Assembly (NCBI RefSeq): GCF_901212495.1
Contig: NZ_CAAKNY010000011.1
Location: 23,718-68,329, forward strand
Reading direction: 5' to 3'
Source: Collinsella aerofaciens
GTDB lineage: Bacteria; Actinomycetota; Coriobacteriia; Coriobacteriales; Coriobacteriaceae
DNA: 44,612 nucleotides
Shown here: piece by piece, positions 31,630 through 38,947 of the stretch
Layout of the letters: every line of letters starts with the position of its first letter
How positions within the stretch are numbered: position 1 is the stretch's first letter
Made by a program: the position numbers and the translations under genes
Notes under the pieces: generated by a model
The model's database searches: none
What the model was told of the DNA's origin: nothing
What the model saw: the letters and a program-made list of their open reading frames with translations, nothing else

Positions 31630-33320
31630 TCGTACCCGTTAAGTTTACCTACGCCTCGCGCGACCTGTGGTTCGACCCACAGGATTTGGATATCCTCGAG
31701 GCCGATTATGCCATTTGTTCTACCGAGCGCGGAACCGAGATCGGCCTGGTCACGGCCGATCCCTTCGAGGTGCCGCTCGACGAGATCGGTCAGCCGCTCA
31801 AGCCCGTGTTGCGCGTAGCGAGCGACATCGACCTGCAACTTGCCGACGACCTGGCTATCCAGGGTGACGAGGCCATGGTCGATTTCCGCCGCCTGGTCAA
31901 GGAGCTCGACCTCGAGATGAAGCCGGTCGGCGTCGAGTACCTGTTTGGCGGCGAGAAGGCCGTGTTCTACTTTGCTGCCGAGGAGCGCGTCGATTTCCGT
32001 CAGCTCGTCAAGGACCTGTCCTCGACGCTGCACATTCGCGTCGACATGCGCCAGATCGGCGTGCGTGACGAGACCCGCCTGGTGGGCGGCTATGCCCAGT
32101 GCGGCCAGGAGCTCTGCTGCACGCGCTTTGGCGGACAGTTTGAGCCGGTTTCGATCCGTATGGCAAAAGAGCAGGACTTGCCGCTCAACTCGTCCAAGAT
32201 TAGCGGCGTATGCGGCCGCCTGATGTGCTGCCTGCGCTACGAGTTTGAGGCGTACAAGGACTTTAAGAGCCGCGCGCCCAAAAAGAAGACGCTTATCGAT
32301 ACGCCGCTTGGAAAGGCGCGCATCCAGGAATATGACACGCCGCGTGAACAGCTGGTGTTGCGCCTGGAGAACGGCAAAGTCTTTAAGGTCAACCTGGCCG
32401 ACATGACCTGCTCTGAGGGCTGCAAAAAGAAGGCCGCCGAGCAGGGCTGCAACTGCCGCCCCGACTGCGTGACGCGCGATGTGCTCGAGCGTATCGAGTC
32501 GCCCGAGATGCGCCTGGCGCTTATGGAGCTCGACCGCGAGAACGGCGTCGACGTGGGCGATGGCCTGTCGAGCGCCGACCGTCTGGCGGGGACGACGATG
32601 CCCAAGCGCCGCCGTCGCGATGCAGACGCCGATACCCGTGCCGGTCAGAGCCAGGGCGAGAGTCGCGGCCGCGGCAAGGGTCGCGGAAAGGCCGAGGCAC
32701 CCGAGGCTGAGGAGGCTTCCGGTGGACGTCGCCGCCGCAATCGCTCGGGTTCGGGCAATGCCGGCGAGGCCGCTCCCGCAGGCAAGAATTCCCCCCGCGA
32801 GCGCGAAGCTCAGCAGCCTCAGCAGCAAAACCGCGGCGGTGGCATGAACCCCACGCGCCGTCGCCGCCGCCATTTGTCGAGCGAGGAGCGTGAGGACGCC
32901 TTCCGCGCCGCAGCCGCTCGCGAAGCCGGTGCCGCCCCCAAGGGTGGTTTGGGTTCCGATACGCCTGCCGACAAGGGTGGCAAGCAGCGCAACGATGACG
33001 AGCGCGCCCCGCGTCCGCGTCGTCGCCATTCCTCGGGCACGCAGCAAAAGCCCTCGGTGCCCTCCGTGGCCGATCAGGTCTCGGATGGCGAGGTCAAGGT
33101 CACACGTCGTCGTCCCGGAGATGGCGGAGGGGCGGCGGCCAAGGCCGCGCACGGCGCTGCTCGCGACGAACGCGAGTCGCGCGAAGATCGCGGTGGCGAG
33201 GGTTCGGCTGACCAGGGCCAGAAGCGCCGTCGCCGTCGTCGTTCCCGCAAGCCGCGTCAAGACGGTGGCGAGGGCTCGAACCAAAACTCGTCCACACCGC
33301 AACCGCCCACCGGCGAATAG
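31620..33320 (+). CDS. ricT: RicT/YaaT (PSP1-domain) with disordered Arg-rich tail
   Basis: PSP1-domain protein; in Bacillus subtilis RicT forms the RicAFT complex, carries Fe-S clusters and helps RNase Y process mRNA. The N-terminal 300 residues are canonical, with cysteine motifs CGQELCC (about 160) and CGRLMCC (about 197), plus further Cys near residues 265-285. From about residue 326 a 240-residue low-complexity tail is added, with blocks such as KRRRRD, GRRRRN and RRRRRRSRK alternating with acidic and Gly/Gln-rich stretches. Normal RicT is about 275 aa. The tail looks like the RNA-binding disordered ends of actinobacterial RNase E or Rho. It overlaps holB by ten bases. Confidence 0.9.
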   Translation: MPLVVPVKFTYASRDLWFDPQDLDILEADYAICSTERGTEIGLVTADPFEVPLDEIGQPLKPVLRVASDIDLQLADDLAIQGDEAMVDFRRLVKELDLEMKPVGVEYLFGGEKAVFYFAAEERVDFRQLVKDLSSTLHIRVDMRQIGVRDETRLVGGYAQCGQELCCTRFGGQFEPVSIRMAKEQDLPLNSSKISGVCGRLMCCLRYEFEAYKDFKSRAPKKKTLIDTPLGKARIQEYDTPREQLVLRLENGKVFKVNLADMTCSEGCKKKAAEQGCNCRPDCVTRDVLERIESPEMRLALMELDRENGVDVGDGLSSADRLAGTTMPKRRRRDADADTRAGQSQGESRGRGKGRGKAEAPEAEEASGGRRRRNRSGSGNAGEAAPAGKNSPREREAQQPQQQNRGGGMNPTRRRRRHLSSEEREDAFRAAAAREAGAAPKGGLGSDTPADKGGKQRNDDERAPRPRRRHSSGTQQKPSVPSVADQVSDGEVKVTRRRPGDGGGAAAKAAHGAARDERESREDRGGEGSADQGQKRRRRRRSRKPRQDGGEGSNQNSSTPQPPTGE

Positions 33321-33383
33321 CGCCCGCAAACGGATTTAACCTGCCTGACCCCAAACGCGTCGGGGTACTATAGCGCTGAATCA

Positions 33384-33419
33384 ACAACCCTCCCTGCGAC
33401 CGAGCGTAGGGAGGGTTGT
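33384..33419 (+). promoter_or_regulatory. Hairpin sequestering the comF ribosome binding site
   Basis: ACAACCCTCCCT (33384-33395) pairs perfectly with AGGGAGGGTTGT (33408-33419). The 3' arm holds AGGGAGG, the Shine-Dalgarno eight bases before GTG 33423. No T run follows, so it is a poor terminator. A TACTAT at about 33366-33371 could be the -10, which would make this hairpin almost the whole leader. Confidence 0.55.
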
Positions 33420-33422
33420 GTC

Positions 33423-34229
33423 GTGAAGAGACATTTGAATGTGTTGGGACGCCTGCAAGGTGCCGGCATCCTACCGTTTGCGGATGAATTGCTACCGTTT
33501 GCCGAGCGGGCGGCGCACGAGGCGCTTGAGGTGTTGTCGCCCACGCGATGCGCCGGCTGCGAGCGCGCCGGTGCTCTTATTTGCCAAGACTGCCTGGCCG
33601 CGCTCGCGCTCATCGACCCGCGGCATAGCTGCACTCGATGCGGCGCCCCGTTTGGAGACTTGCTGTGCACCGAGTGCTCGGTCGAGGGTACGTCCTCGGC
33701 GATGGCCGAAGCGCTCGACCGGTGCCTGGCATGTGCCGTTTACACGCATCCGTTGCCGCGGATTATTAAAGCGTACAAAGACGCGGGCGAGCGACGCCTG
33801 GCGCCGTATCTGGCAGAGCTGCTATACGACACCGCCTTACATGCTCAGGTCGCGGCACCCGAACGCTTGGGCGGTGTGTTGTCCGGCGCCGATGCAGTGG
33901 TGTTTGTGCCCGCGACGGCGGCGGCGTTTCGGCGACGCGGCTTCGATCATATGGAAGCCATCGCGCGCCCATTTTGCGAGCTGTCGGGTGTTCCGCTGCT
34001 CGACGCCCTCGTTAAGTACGGTCATGGCGACCAGCGTGAACTCGGTCGTGAAGAACGCCGTGAACGCGCCCGAGGCATGTACGAGACCGTTGAGGACGTG
34101 CGGGGCCGCCGCCTGCTGCTTATCGACGACGTCATCACCACGGGCGCGACGATGGCAGCGGCTTCGGCGGAACTCAAGCGCGCCGGTGCCGCGGCCGTTG
34201 ATGGCCTCGCTATCGCACGCGTTTGGTAG
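33423..34229 (+). CDS. comF: ComF-family phosphoribosyltransferase-like protein
   Basis: ComFC-type protein, 268 aa, associated with DNA uptake and recombination in competent bacteria, but also common in non-competent ones. Two zinc knuckle pairs: Cys43/46/54/57 and Cys70/73/82/85. The type I phosphoribosyltransferase PRPP loop LLLIDDVITTGAT is at 231-243, and RRRGFDHMEAIAR is the other family hallmark. The start is GTG 33423. Its Shine-Dalgarno is inside a perfect hairpin, which suggests translation control. It follows ricT by about 100 bp. Confidence 0.93.
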   Translation: MKRHLNVLGRLQGAGILPFADELLPFAERAAHEALEVLSPTRCAGCERAGALICQDCLAALALIDPRHSCTRCGAPFGDLLCTECSVEGTSSAMAEALDRCLACAVYTHPLPRIIKAYKDAGERRLAPYLAELLYDTALHAQVAAPERLGGVLSGADAVVFVPATAAAFRRRGFDHMEAIARPFCELSGVPLLDALVKYGHGDQRELGREERRERARGMYETVEDVRGRRLLLIDDVITTGATMAAASAELKRAGAAAVDGLAIARVW

Positions 34230-34240
34230 GGGTGATTCAT

Positions 34241-35317
34241 GTGGCGGTAACAATCAGGCGGTGCAACAAACCGACAAAAGAACAGCTAGCGGCTTCCGTG
34301 ATTCTGGCGGGTGCCTCGGCGTTGCGTATGATTCGAGCCGAGCGCCGGCAGATGGGCTACATCGGCTGGAAGGACCTTGAGCCTGAGGAGGAGCGCCGCG
34401 TGCTGTGTGCGTCGTCGCCCTCGACCGAGGACATCTATCTTCCCGACTTGGTGCGAATTGGAGCCAAAAGCGGCGAGGTACAAGAAGATCTGTGCTTGCT
34501 GGTGGGATCTGCGGTGCAGCGCCGCCGCATACCTGGCGTGGGCTGGTCCGTGTGTTCCGGGTTGCCTGCCGGCTCGATTCTAGAGGTGGAACCGGGGGTG
34601 TACAGCCTGTCTCCCGAGGCCCTTTGTGTTGCCGTCGCCCGCGAGGTCGGCTGTATCCAGGCGTTTGCCCTGGCCCAGGAACTGTGTTCCAAGATTTCAC
34701 TGAGCGATCGCGGGAAGTATCTGCCTCCCTACACCTCGCCTGTTGCGAATAGACTTGCAAAGGACAAGGACCAACCGGCAGACGTGGGCTACTTTGAAGT
34801 CGAGCCGGTGTTGACGCCCGATCGCCTGGCAGATTACCTTGCGGCATGCAAGGGGAATGTGGCCAAACAGCTGCTGCGCCTGTGTCCCTACCTGTCAGAA
34901 AACCTGCTCTCGCCCATGGAGTGTATCATGCTCGCTCTGTTTTCGCTTCCGTTTTCCTATGGCGGATTTGCCTGCGGTCCCTTTAAGACCGACTACAAGA
35001 TCGAGTTCGATGACCGCGCGCAGGCAATCTCGGGGATGCCGCATGCAGTTTGCGATGCGTATCAGGAAGCAGCCCGGTTTGACCTGGAATACAACGGTGA
35101 GCTGGGCCATTCCTCCCGGAGGGGACGTATCCATGATGAAAAACGCAACACGGGCTTGATTACTATGGGAATCGAGGTCGCGACGGTCAACAACGAAATG
35201 CTCTGCGATATGGAAGCGATGGAAGCGCTCGCATGGCGCATCCACCAGCGCATGGGTAAGCGATATCGCAACCGTGTTGACGCTCGCAGAAAGAAACAAG
35301 AGGCGCTACCCAAATGA
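34241..35317 (+). CDS. Hypothetical protein with DUF559/Vsr-like C-terminal region
   Basis: 358 aa from GTG 34241 (AGGGGTG upstream; TTG 34223 overlaps comF and is less likely). The N-terminal half is unassigned, with YLPDLVRIGAKSGEV and a cysteine-containing segment. Around residues 225-245, SPMECIMLALFSLPFSYGG resembles a helical segment seen in other coriobacterial hypotheticals. The C-terminal part contains FDLEYNGELGH..RR....HDEKRNTGLITMGIEV, which matches the E-x-G-x-x-H ... D-x-x-R ... G-x-x-V layout of DUF559 (PD-(D/E)xK-like nuclease fold). Whether it is an active nuclease is uncertain. Slightly different codon use from comF. Confidence 0.65.
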   Translation: MAVTIRRCNKPTKEQLAASVILAGASALRMIRAERRQMGYIGWKDLEPEEERRVLCASSPSTEDIYLPDLVRIGAKSGEVQEDLCLLVGSAVQRRRIPGVGWSVCSGLPAGSILEVEPGVYSLSPEALCVAVAREVGCIQAFALAQELCSKISLSDRGKYLPPYTSPVANRLAKDKDQPADVGYFEVEPVLTPDRLADYLAACKGNVAKQLLRLCPYLSENLLSPMECIMLALFSLPFSYGGFACGPFKTDYKIEFDDRAQAISGMPHAVCDAYQEAARFDLEYNGELGHSSRRGRIHDEKRNTGLITMGIEVATVNNEMLCDMEAMEALAWRIHQRMGKRYRNRVDARRKKQEALPK

Positions 35318-35369
35318 GGAATATCCTGGCATCAATCTGACGTTATAGAGCGTGAAAACTGCTTGCAGA

Positions 35370-35426
35370 GCCAAAAATTCCTGCCACTAATTTGGTAACA
35401 GTACTCATATTTACAACTTTTTGGCC
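35370..35426 (+). repeat. Dispersed element with GTAACAGTACTCA core, copy 2
   Basis: Aligned with 20455-20511 over 57 bp, including GGTAACAGTACTCATATTT and TTTTTGGCC. It lies 52 bp after the preceding stop codon and is followed at once by two perfect hairpins. Confidence 0.65.
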
Positions 35427-35473
35427 ACTGCACCCTAAGAAGGGTGCAGTGGAGCTCCCCGTAGGGGAGCTCC
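35427..35473. other. Two adjoining perfect 10-bp hairpins
   Basis: ACTGCACCCT-AAGA-AGGGTGCAGT (35427-35450) and GGAGCTCCCC-GTA-GGGGAGCTCC (35451-35473) with no base between them. No T run follows. They may end the upstream transcript or be part of the repeat element before them. The next 95 bp show nothing recognisable. Confidence 0.6.
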
Positions 35474-35571
35474 GGGCTTCATGGGGGCACGAATGGTCCG
35501 CTCCGACCTGCAAAATCTGTGCTCACGGTGCGAATGGCGTCCCTAACCTTAAACTTTAGCTTGAACTTAGC

Positions 35572-35908
35572 TATAATGCGCTACGTTCCTGCCAGGCTGT
35601 GGTTGCGGACGGACGTAATGTCCATCCTAGTCCAAGACAGACGCGGTCAAAGGGATCCACGTAAGCGACCGCGTGCGCGCGGCGCGATCATGGCGCGTCC
35701 TAGATGTAAGCCGCACCGTCCGTTCTACTTTCTTTGGGGCAATACCGCCTCGCGGGCGAGCGGGCCAGTCGTGAAGGTGGCTACGGCCTCCCGAGCAAAC
35801 ACCCCGGTGCGCAAGTGTGGGGTCAAATACCAGGTCAGCTGGTGGGAACAACCCGTTATTCCGCGCAACGCACGGATTGTATACGACACAGAAGGCAGGG
35901 TAGTGGAC
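35572..35908 (+). promoter_or_regulatory. Promoter and long structured leader of the lipoprotein gene
   Basis: TATAAT at 35572-35577 is a good -10; the -35 is weak. The following 330 nt are not coding in style, although the lipoprotein frame is open through them. Stems visible: CGGACGG/CCGTCCG (35606-35612 with 35716-35722), inside it ACGCGGTC/GACCGCGT (35641-35648 with 35667-35674), and later a CTCG/CGAG hairpin and a CCCC/GGGG hairpin. I do not recognise a known riboswitch or T-box (no T-box core). Confidence 0.45.
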
Positions 35909-36919
35909 ATGGTGAGGGGCAGCTTGATGCACGCGGCTCGGTTGGGTGCTGGGACCGCGGCGGTCATTGCCGTATTGGGCTTGAGCGGATGCGCGTTCAA
36001 TCCACTGTCCACGTTCACGACACCCACGATTAACCAGATCGAGCGCGAGACCGTCACGCCGGCGGTGTCGGACGATGCCCTGGTCACTCCCGGTACCCTG
36101 ACGGTTGCCCTCGATACCTCCGATGCTCCGCAGGCCATGCAGGGTTCCGATGGTAACCTCACGGGCTACGCGGTCGACGCTGCCCGCGCCCTTGCAAGCC
36201 GTATGGGCCTTAAGGTTGCCTTCGTCGATGCGTCATCTGCCAATTCCGCGCTTGGCGACAAAAAAGCTGACATCTTCATTGGTGACATCAATTCCACGGA
36301 TGGTGATATCAGCACGCTTGGTACCTGCCTGTACGACGCTGCGGCGGTGTTCGGAAAGACGAGCGACGGCGAGTCACTGAGCGTTTCCACCGAAAAGCTT
36401 AACACCGCTACCCTGGGCGTTCAGGCTTCCTCGGCATCGCGGGAAGCGCTCGCCAAACAGAGCGTCACGGCCAACCAAAAGACCTTCTCCAACATTAATG
36501 AGTGCTTTGAAGCGCTCGAGTCCGGCGAGGTCGACTATGTGATCTGCGATTCCACGGCCGGCGGTTACCTCGCACGTCTGATGAGCCAGATCTCCTACGT
36601 TGGCGCTCTCGAGACGCCCTCGACGCTCGGCGTTGCAGGCCCTGCCGCCAACGATGAACTGTGCCGTGCCGTGGGCGATGCCCTCGACGGTATTACGGCC
36701 GACGGCACGCTCGATGCTGTCCACTCTGTCTGGTATGGCACGATGCCCTATGACCTTACCACTAAGACGGTTTCGGGCGCTGATGTGCAGTCGACCGACA
36801 CCGGATCCAGCGAGTCCGCATCCTCCGATTCGAGCAGCGAGGGTGCAACTTCCGAGAATAAATCGTCCAGCCAGGAGGGCACTATCACCGACGATGACAT
36901 TAACAAGCTTAATAGCTAG
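35909..36919 (+). CDS. Solute-binding lipoprotein, family 3
   Basis: Extracellular solute-binding protein of the SBP_bac_3 type (amino-acid ABC transporters), 336 aa. ATG 35909 gives a lipoprotein signal with lipobox LSGC and Cys28 as lipidation site; ATG 35927 with GAGGGG upstream is an alternative that keeps the signal. Domain hallmarks: LTVALDTSDAPQ, NLTGYAVDAARALASRMGL, KKADIFIGDIN, and ALESGEVDYVICDSTAGGYL. The C-terminus is a Ser-rich tail. No permease or ATPase gene is adjacent, so it may serve a distant transporter or act as a sensor. A terminator follows. Confidence 0.88.
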   Translation: MVRGSLMHAARLGAGTAAVIAVLGLSGCAFNPLSTFTTPTINQIERETVTPAVSDDALVTPGTLTVALDTSDAPQAMQGSDGNLTGYAVDAARALASRMGLKVAFVDASSANSALGDKKADIFIGDINSTDGDISTLGTCLYDAAAVFGKTSDGESLSVSTEKLNTATLGVQASSASREALAKQSVTANQKTFSNINECFEALESGEVDYVICDSTAGGYLARLMSQISYVGALETPSTLGVAGPAANDELCRAVGDALDGITADGTLDAVHSVWYGTMPYDLTTKTVSGADVQSTDTGSSESASSDSSSEGATSENKSSSQEGTITDDDINKLNS

Positions 36920-36985
36920 TTATTGCTAGGGGCGGTGTCTCCTATACGCTGGGAGAGATACCTCTTCACGGTTTCAACACGCATG

Positions 36986-37019
36986 GCCGGGCTTTCCCGA
37001 CAGGGGAGCCCGGCTTTTT
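36986..37019 (+). terminator. Terminator after the solute-binding protein gene
   Basis: GCCGGGCT (36986-36993) pairs with AGCCCGGC (37007-37014), with CCC/GGG inside, then T5. The 317-bp gap to hpf also holds a GGTGTCTCC/GGAGAGATACC-like stem (about 36934-36962) and a GCACTTT/AAAGTGC hairpin (about 37093-37113). No gene is seen there. Confidence 0.88.
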
Positions 37020-37236
37020 CGTTTCCATAAAACCAGCAGGTCAAAGACATTTTTCAGGTGCAAAACCACAGCGGCCGTCGCGCTCCCATAGCGCACTTTG
37101 CCACGGAAAAGTGCGAGACTTCGGTATGCGGTATCAAGCAATCGTTATTCGGGTCTTTGGGAATCCGCGTGATTAAATGCACGGCAATGGGTACATAGCC
37201 AGTACAGTAAGTTCCCGAGGCAGATTGGAGCCACGT

Positions 37237-37821
37237 ATGGATATCAAGGTTTCTGGACGCAAGACGACGGTAACCGATGCTCTGCGTGCGCATGTGGATG
37301 AGAAGATCGGCGAGGCGCTCAAGGTTTTCGATATCGAGCCCATGACGGTCGACGTTGTGCTTCGTTATGAGAAGAATCCCTCGAACCCCAACCCGGCAAT
37401 TGTCGAGGTCACGGTTCGTGCCCGCGGTTCTGTGATTCGCGTTGCCGAGCACGGCGCAGATATGTATGCCGCCATCGATCTCTCTGCCGATAAGGTTACC
37501 CGCCAGCTGCGCAAGTTCAAGACCAAAGTCGTGGACAACCGCCAGGGTGGTGCCAGCGCCGCGGATGTCGCACCGGTCGAGCGCGTCGAGGATCTGGCCG
37601 ACCTGCTGCTGCCCGAGGAGGAGGACGACCTGCTCGTCCGCGAGAAGGTCATCGATGTCACCCCGATGACCGAGGAGCAGGCGCTGGTGCAGACCGATCT
37701 GCTCGGTCACGACTTCTACGTGTTCGAGAACGCGACGACCGGTCTCATCAATGTGGTGTATCACCGTAAGAATGGTGGATATGGCATCATCAAGCCCCGT
37801 ATCGAAACACTTGACGAGTAA
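37237..37821 (+). CDS. hpf: Ribosome hibernation promoting factor, long form
   Basis: Binds the decoding centre and dimerises 70S ribosomes to 100S in resting cells. 194 aa from ATG 37237 (TTGGAG upstream), the length of long HPF. The N-terminal beta-alpha-beta-beta-beta-alpha domain (MDIKVSGRKTTVTDALRAHVDEKI..) spans about 1-100. A linker with acidic residues leads to the C-terminal dimerisation domain (about 135-194) with KVIDVTPMTEEQALVQTDLLGHDFYVF and NVVYHRKNGGYGIIKP. Monocistronic; a terminator follows. Confidence 0.96.
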   Translation: MDIKVSGRKTTVTDALRAHVDEKIGEALKVFDIEPMTVDVVLRYEKNPSNPNPAIVEVTVRARGSVIRVAEHGADMYAAIDLSADKVTRQLRKFKTKVVDNRQGGASAADVAPVERVEDLADLLLPEEEDDLLVREKVIDVTPMTEEQALVQTDLLGHDFYVFENATTGLINVVYHRKNGGYGIIKPRIETLDE

Positions 37822-37850
37822 AATACGTTAACTTGCATGAGTTAACGGCT

Positions 37851-37883
37851 GGCGGCCATCCCATGCGGATGGCCGCCTTTTTT
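37851..37883 (+). terminator. hpf terminator
   Basis: Perfect 11-bp stem GGCGGCCATCC/GGATGGCCGCC (37851-37861 with 37867-37877) with T6. A smaller CGTTAAC/GTTAACG hairpin (37826-37847) lies just before it. Confidence 0.93.
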
Positions 37884-37901
37884 ACGTAAGGAGTCGCTTT
37901 G

Positions 37902-38855
37902 ATGGACAAGGCCGCATCCGCCGGTCATTCGGACCGTTGCCGCATCGTTGTCGATACCTGCTGCGACTTTAGCCCCGAGGTCGCCGTGAACCTCGATGTC
38001 GATATCCTGGGTTTCCCCTTCATTATCGATGGCGAGGAGCGCACGGACGACATCTGGTCGAGCATGAGCCCTAAGGAGTTCTACGACCGCATGCGCGCCG
38101 GTGCCCGCGTGTCCACCTCGGCTGTGTCGCTCGGTCGCTATATCGAGTTCTTTACCGAGTGCGCCAAAGAGGGCACGCCCACGGTCTACCTGTGCTTTAC
38201 CTCGGCGCTGTCGTCGAGCTACAACTCCGCGTGCCAGGCGGCAGATGCCGTGCGCGCCGAGTATCCCAACTTTGAGCTCTACGTGGTCGATAACGCCCTA
38301 CCCTGCGCGACCGGCGAGCTTCTGGCGCTCGAAGCCGTGCGCCAGCGCTCGGCGGGACTCACCGCCAGGCAGCTGGTCGATTGGGCAAACGAGGCCAAGA
38401 CCTACGTGCACGGCTACTTTACGCTCGAGAGCTTTGACGCACTGGCCGCCGGCGGCCGCATTCCACCCGCGGCGGCGCAGCTCACGGCAAAGCTCGACGT
38501 CAAGCCCGAGCTCTCCTACGACCTGGCCGGCTCGCTGTCGCTGATCGGCGTCAACCGCGGCCGCAAGAAGGCACTCAAGTCCATCCTCAAGTCGTTCCGC
38601 GAGAACTACGTGCCCGATCGCACCATGCCCATCGCTATTATGACTGCCGATGCCGAGAAGGACGGTGACTGGCTCGAGGCCGCCATCCGCAAGGAGGAAG
38701 GCTGCGCCGACGCCACGATTATCCGTAGTTCCGTCGGTCCTACCATCGGCTCGCACGTGGGGCCCGGCATGGTGGCGCTTGCATTTTGGGGCAAGAATCG
38801 CGCCGAGAAAGCCTCGCTTTCCGACCGCATCGCGCGCCGTGTGCGCGGTGAGTAG
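37902..38855 (+). CDS. DegV family fatty-acid-binding protein
   Basis: 317-aa DegV (FakB-like) protein. Family members bind a fatty acid and present it to the kinase FakA. ATG 37902 has AAGGAG eight bases upstream; TTG 37899 overlaps it. The start RIVVDTCCDFSPEVA is the first strand and loop. Next are VSTSAVSLGRY and CFTSALSSSYNSA (the Ser-containing loop that holds the lipid carboxylate), and AGGRIPPAAAQL plus LIGVNRGRKKAL in the C-terminal domain. No fakA is adjacent. Which fatty acid is bound cannot be told. Confidence 0.92.
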   Translation: MDKAASAGHSDRCRIVVDTCCDFSPEVAVNLDVDILGFPFIIDGEERTDDIWSSMSPKEFYDRMRAGARVSTSAVSLGRYIEFFTECAKEGTPTVYLCFTSALSSSYNSACQAADAVRAEYPNFELYVVDNALPCATGELLALEAVRQRSAGLTARQLVDWANEAKTYVHGYFTLESFDALAAGGRIPPAAAQLTAKLDVKPELSYDLAGSLSLIGVNRGRKKALKSILKSFRENYVPDRTMPIAIMTADAEKDGDWLEAAIRKEEGCADATIIRSSVGPTIGSHVGPGMVALAFWGKNRAEKASLSDRIARRVRGE

Positions 38856-38947
38856 ACAGGCGCTACAACCACGGGCGCCCCGCAACTCAAGCGCTGGCAC
38901 CGAGTATTTAACCTGGTAGCAACACCCAACCCAAAAGGAAAGGTTTC

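Noticed and set aside
31626..33329. 567-aa antisense open frame over ricT
   Set aside because: Low-complexity Ala/Leu-rich translation caused by GC bias; ricT is clearly the gene.
35640..35900. T-box, cobalamin or tmRNA in the lipoprotein leader
   Set aside because: No T-box GGTGG.ACCGCG core, B12 box or tmRNA end sequences were found.
35519..35908. N-terminal extension of the solute-binding protein by 130 residues
   Set aside because: It would bury the signal peptide; codon use there is non-coding in style and the segment is rich in stems.
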